Positions 5,593 through 8,741 of a stretch of 8,741 nt of DNA are shown here, one piece after another. Location of the stretch: the NCBI GenBank assembly GCA_038246975.1, contig JBBRVJ010000159.1, positions 1 to 8,741 on the forward strand, read 5' to 3'. Every line of letters starts with the position of its first letter. Within the stretch, counting starts at the first letter, position 1. The translations under genes and the position numbers were made by a program. This DNA comes from JAIYDJ01 sp038246975 (GTDB lineage: Bacteria > Pseudomonadota > Alphaproteobacteria > Rhodobacterales > Rhodobacteraceae). The notes under the pieces were generated by a model. That model worked only from the letters and a program-made list of their open reading frames with translations. It did no database searches and was not told where the DNA came from.

Positions 5593-8500
5593 TCAATAGT
5601 CGCGCAAGGCAAAGGCTGTTGACGCCTCGACCGAGCGCAGGGAATTGGGGGTCGGGCGCGGCAAAAGCCCAGCCGTGCGGCTTTTGTCCTGCGCCTCTTC
5701 GGCAGAAGTCAGCAGGCTGTTCTTCCACTTGTCCCAGTATTCGGTCAGGTCCGGCCGGTTCACCCAAAGATCAAGGAAGGTCCGCAGCTCTCCCTCGGCC
5801 CCTGCGGTTTCGGCGGGGCTTTGTTGAACCGAGCGCGCACGCGCCACGATGCGACCAAGGATCTCCTCAAGCTCGGGTCGCACCGCCATCGCGCCCGAAG
5901 GGCTGTGGCGCAGGTCGGGGATCAAGTGGCGGGCACAGATGACAAAGGCCGCATGCAAGGCACGTTCGCGAGCGCGTTCGGCAAAGGGGGTGACGCCGGT
6001 TGCCTCGACATCGCGATAAAGCGCACGGTGCCAGTTTTGAAAGCTCTCATAGCGGCTGCGGTCGCGCGGCTTGTTGGCGTTGCAAATCGATACAACCAAC
6101 CCGGGAATGGCGGCGCGCCCGACCCGGCTGGTGGCCTGTATATATTCGGCAATCGTCTTGGGCTGACCGTTGACCACCATCACCCCCAGCCGCGCCACAT
6201 CGACGCCGACCGAGATCATGTTGCTAGCCAATACCGTTGACACACAATCGGCATGGCCGCGCGGCTGATCCAGCCGATCCAGGATTTCGTTGATCTGGGA
6301 CGCGCTGATCCGGCTGGTCAGTTCGACCGGGGGCGGCAGCTCACGCTCATCTTCATCGGGTCTCCTTTGGGCATATTGCTTGATTGACCGGCCAACGTCG
6401 TCGCGCGCCAGCGTCAGCGCGCCGCCCAGTTCCCGCAAAGCGTTGAAATAGGCTACCAGTGTCCAATAGCCATCTGCCTGTGCTGCTGGAATCTGTGAGT
6501 TGGCAGCTGCCTGCATCAAAGAGGCCATGACCGCCTGCAAGGTAAACTTGGCCGACCGGCCGGTCGTGGTAACACCAACATAAAGCCGACCCGGATCGCT
6601 TTCATCGGTGGCGGCAAACCCCGAATTGCCGTGGTCCAGACCGGGCGGCGGAAACTGCGCGGCCTTGCGGTCAAACAGGGCGCGGATTTGTGTTTCGGCG
6701 CGGCGAATGATGGCCGTTGAACCGATAACCTTGGGCCGGTTGCCCTGATGGCTGCACAACTCGTCAATGGCGATTTCATAAAGCCCCGAGATGGTGCCCA
6801 AAGGCCCCGAGATCAGGTGCAATTCATCTTGTATGATAAGGTCGGGCGGGGCGTGGTTCGTGCCCAGACCGAACAGCTTTCCCGTCCTCGGCTCGCGCGC
6901 AAGTTGGGCGTATTTGTCGGCGGTACCGATCATTAGTGCGGGCAGGCGCTGATAGATCAGATCGTCCACAGTCACCACCGGCAAGGGCGCGCCTGCAAGG
7001 CTGCAACCCGCGCTGCGGCAGGTCACCTGCAGGTCGGTCTTGGCGTCATTCGCCGCCCAATGCAGCAACTCATTGCACTGGGGGCAGCGTGTCAGGCGGC
7101 GTGGGTTTGAGGCAGGCTGATCGCCGAGACTTTCGCGGGTCAGGGCCTCAATCGCTTCGGCCAGTCTGTTGGGCACGGAGTCAGCGCCCACCCACAACCC
7201 AATCGCAATCGGCTCATCGGTGGCAAAATGGCCGGGCAGTTGTATAGCGCCCGTAAGGTCGGGACTTCTGCGCAACAGATCACAGGCAAGGATCACCGCC
7301 GCGGCACGCTGGAACTGCTGGATCGTCAAAAGCCGGAGGGTGTAGCGCATGAAAACCGTGACCCCGGCCCCCTCAGGCCCACCCGCTGCGCGCAACCGTC
7401 GCAGGAAGATCACATAGGCGGTCAATAGCAGATAAGCCTCAGTCTTGCCGCCCCCCGTTGGGAACCACAGCAGGTCCATCACTTCGCGGTCAGGATCGGT
7501 GCCCGAGCTGGCCGAACAAAGCGTCAACAGCACAAAAGCCAGCTGAAAGGGCCGCCAAGTCAGCCGGTCCTTGCGGTCTTGGCGGTCCTTTTTCCAGCGG
7601 TCTTGTAACCACATCGCCCGATTGGCCAGCCTGAACGCTGCCAAGGCATGGGGATCATGGCCCAAAAGGGCAATACCCGCCCGGATACGTCCCGCAGTGG
7701 CATGACAAGTGGCCGCGTGCACCAGGAACCGGGCGCGCAACGCAGGGTCTCTCAGGGCCTGGCCTTTGACCCCCTCGGCATCGATCCAAGTTTCATACAG
7801 TGCCACAAGCTGGGCAAGCCCGGCCAGCATCTGATCAGCTGGGGCCTCTGACAGCCATTTGGCATCCAGCGGCCCATCCTGTCCCTCTCCTTGCCCGGCT
7901 TTGGTCAGTGCGTCAAAGATCGGATCGCCAGTTTCGCGCGGTTTGCGCACAATGGCCGTGGGCAGCCAGTCGGTGCCCAACTCTGTGACCTCGCCCCCCT
8001 CTTCGACGAACCGCGCGGCACAAGTATGGCCCACCACATAGTCGCGTACATCGCGATAGATCAACGCGGCGGCGGCAAGGTCGTCGTCCTCGACATCGAC
8101 TTGCCGCAAGGAAGCGGGTTTTTCGCAGAACCGCGTCCCCGGTGCCGGGCGGGCGATCAGTTCCACCTGAAAAAACACCTGTTCGTCAGGATCAGTGCCG
8201 CTGGAAATCGGGTGCAGATTTGACACCGCCAAGGTCACCAGCACAGGCCCGCCGGCAATCTGGGCCGCTCGGATGTAAAGCTGCATTCCGTTGATGCCAA
8301 GCGCTGCACTGTCCAAGCGCCGCACCCCGCCCTGAGCGGCAATCTCGCCGATGGGCAAAGTATCTTCGAACGTGACCCCGGCGCGGTGCCAAACCCGGGC
8401 CTGGCCTTCCGCTTTGCTAGCCCCCTTAGTCGCCGCTTTGCCCTTCCCTAAAGCGGCGTCAGCGGCAACGTAGACCCCAGCTGAAATAAAGACATCGACG

Positions 8501-8741
8501 GCCGCGGGACGGTCCCCCACGGCCATGACAGCAAAGGACAGCCCGGCAGAAGATGGCCGCAGCGCCGATGAAAACGGACTTGCGGCGTCCTGGACCGACG
8601 CATCGCTATCAACGCCTGCCGCTTCGGCGTCGTCATTCTCGATCTGGGCGATCGCGGTGCGGGGTGGGAACAGCATTCCGGTCAGATACCTGTCGGTAGG
8701 CCGTTCAGTAAAAGTCTCCTGCGCGCCGTCCAGCGGGCCAA
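5593..8741 (-). CDS. drmA: DISARM helicase DrmA (5' end cut by window edge)
   Basis: DrmA is the superfamily 2 helicase of DISARM; with DrmB it binds and translocates on DNA. The frame stays open to the right edge: residues before the first in-window ATG at 8676 (ERPTDRYLTG) match the DrmA N-terminus, so that ATG is not the start and only the beginning is missing. Of 1048 visible residues, Walker A is at 426-433 (FPTGGGKT), motif II is D638-E-L-H, a motif III-like GSTAII follows, and motif VI starts at Q868 (QATSRVGRA). A putative zinc finger (C552, C555, C574, C579) sits between Walker A and motif II. The C-terminus (SLRSVEAS) is typical. An Ala/Lys/Gly-rich stretch near residue 100 looks like a linker. 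It is the first visible gene of a minus-strand operon with drmB 16 bp downstream; the promoter is outside the window. Confidence 0.9.
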   Translation of the reverse strand, partial: GPLDGAQETFTERPTDRYLTGMLFPPRTAIAQIENDDAEAAGVDSDASVQDAASPFSSALRPSSAGLSFAVMAVGDRPAAVDVFISAGVYVAADAALGKGKAATKGASKAEGQARVWHRAGVTFEDTLPIGEIAAQGGVRRLDSAALGINGMQLYIRAAQIAGGPVLVTLAVSNLHPISSGTDPDEQVFFQVELIARPAPGTRFCEKPASLRQVDVEDDDLAAAALIYRDVRDYVVGHTCAARFVEEGGEVTELGTDWLPTAIVRKPRETGDPIFDALTKAGQGEGQDGPLDAKWLSEAPADQMLAGLAQLVALYETWIDAEGVKGQALRDPALRARFLVHAATCHATAGRIRAGIALLGHDPHALAAFRLANRAMWLQDRWKKDRQDRKDRLTWRPFQLAFVLLTLCSASSGTDPDREVMDLLWFPTGGGKTEAYLLLTAYVIFLRRLRAAGGPEGAGVTVFMRYTLRLLTIQQFQRAAAVILACDLLRRSPDLTGAIQLPGHFATDEPIAIGLWVGADSVPNRLAEAIEALTRESLGDQPASNPRRLTRCPQCNELLHWAANDAKTDLQVTCRSAGCSLAGAPLPVVTVDDLIYQRLPALMIGTADKYAQLAREPRTGKLFGLGTNHAPPDLIIQDELHLISGPLGTISGLYEIAIDELCSHQGNRPKVIGSTAIIRRAETQIRALFDRKAAQFPPPGLDHGNSGFAATDESDPGRLYVGVTTTGRSAKFTLQAVMASLMQAAANSQIPAAQADGYWTLVAYFNALRELGGALTLARDDVGRSIKQYAQRRPDEDERELPPPVELTSRISASQINEILDRLDQPRGHADCVSTVLASNMISVGVDVARLGVMVVNGQPKTIAEYIQATSRVGRAAIPGLVVSICNANKPRDRSRYESFQNWHRALYRDVEATGVTPFAERARERALHAAFVICARHLIPDLRHSPSGAMAVRPELEEILGRIVARARSVQQSPAETAGAEGELRTFLDLWVNRPDLTEYWDKWKNSLLTSAEEAQDKSRTAGLLPRPTPNSLRSVEASTAFALRDY
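7564..7590 (-). repeat. Three 9-bp tandem units in drmA (KDR-QDR-KDR)
   Basis: Three imperfect 9-bp units on the coding strand (AAGGACCGC, CAAGACCGC, AAGGACCGG) encode KDRQDRKDR, a short basic/acidic patch about 40 residues before Walker A. It is in frame, so copy change would add or remove three residues. It may be simple slippage or a charged surface segment. Confidence 0.5.

Noticed and set aside
4479..5942. 487-codon open frame on the plus strand
   Set aside because: It lies antisense to drmB and the end of drmA, has low-complexity Gly/Arg/Pro content, no family motifs and no ribosome site; long antisense frames are expected in high-GC DNA.
3738..8741. Druantia or BREX as the system type
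   Set aside because: Druantia uses one very large DruE carrying both helicase and DUF1998 parts, whereas here helicase and DUF1998 proteins are separate with DISARM-type termini; no BREX genes (pglX, pglZ, brxC) are visible.
1..8741. CRISPR arrays, tRNA or rRNA genes, insertion sequences
   Set aside because: No regularly spaced direct repeats, cloverleaf-like sequence, transposase frame or terminal inverted repeats were seen.

Overview
The window is high-GC DNA, probably from an alphaproteobacterium. Hand counts give 65-71% GC in typical coding blocks. A Rhodobacterales host (Paracoccus/Rhodobacter-like) is a tentative guess from codon use and protein style. The window reads as an accessory defence island next to small hypothetical genes of the kind found on plasmids and integrative elements.

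Layout, left to right. Positions 3-444 (minus) hold two overlapping small hypothetical genes with a candidate promoter at about 509-538. Positions 445-814 hold no convincing gene. Positions 815-1288 (minus) encode a complete Vsr mismatch endonuclease. A 67-bp divergent gap follows, then a DNA cytosine-5 methyltransferase at 1356-2906 (plus, TTG start) whose last 22 residues do not look like the family. Converging on it and overlapping its 3' end is a three-gene minus-strand run: the DISARM helicase drmA (5593 to beyond the right edge, 5' end missing), drmB with a C-terminal DUF1998-type region (3738-5576), and a DUF3883 / PD-(D/E)XK-like protein (2842-3696).

Interpretation. drmA plus drmB with a 5mC methyltransferase resembles class 2 DISARM, an anti-phage system in which the methyltransferase marks self DNA and the DrmA-DrmB complex acts on foreign DNA. 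The phospholipase-D-like drmC that normally follows drmB is not here. Its slot is taken by the DUF3883 protein, which carries a possible D...E-x-K nuclease motif. Vsr would repair the T:G mismatches that arise when 5-methylcytosine deaminates. The DUF3883 gene and the last ~100 bp of drmB have clearly lower GC (42-52% in hand-counted blocks) than their neighbours. The methyltransferase tail is lost exactly where the DUF3883 gene ends. Together these suggest that this part of the locus was replaced by a foreign cassette. The most interesting possibility is a DISARM variant with a swapped effector and a possibly damaged methyltransferase.
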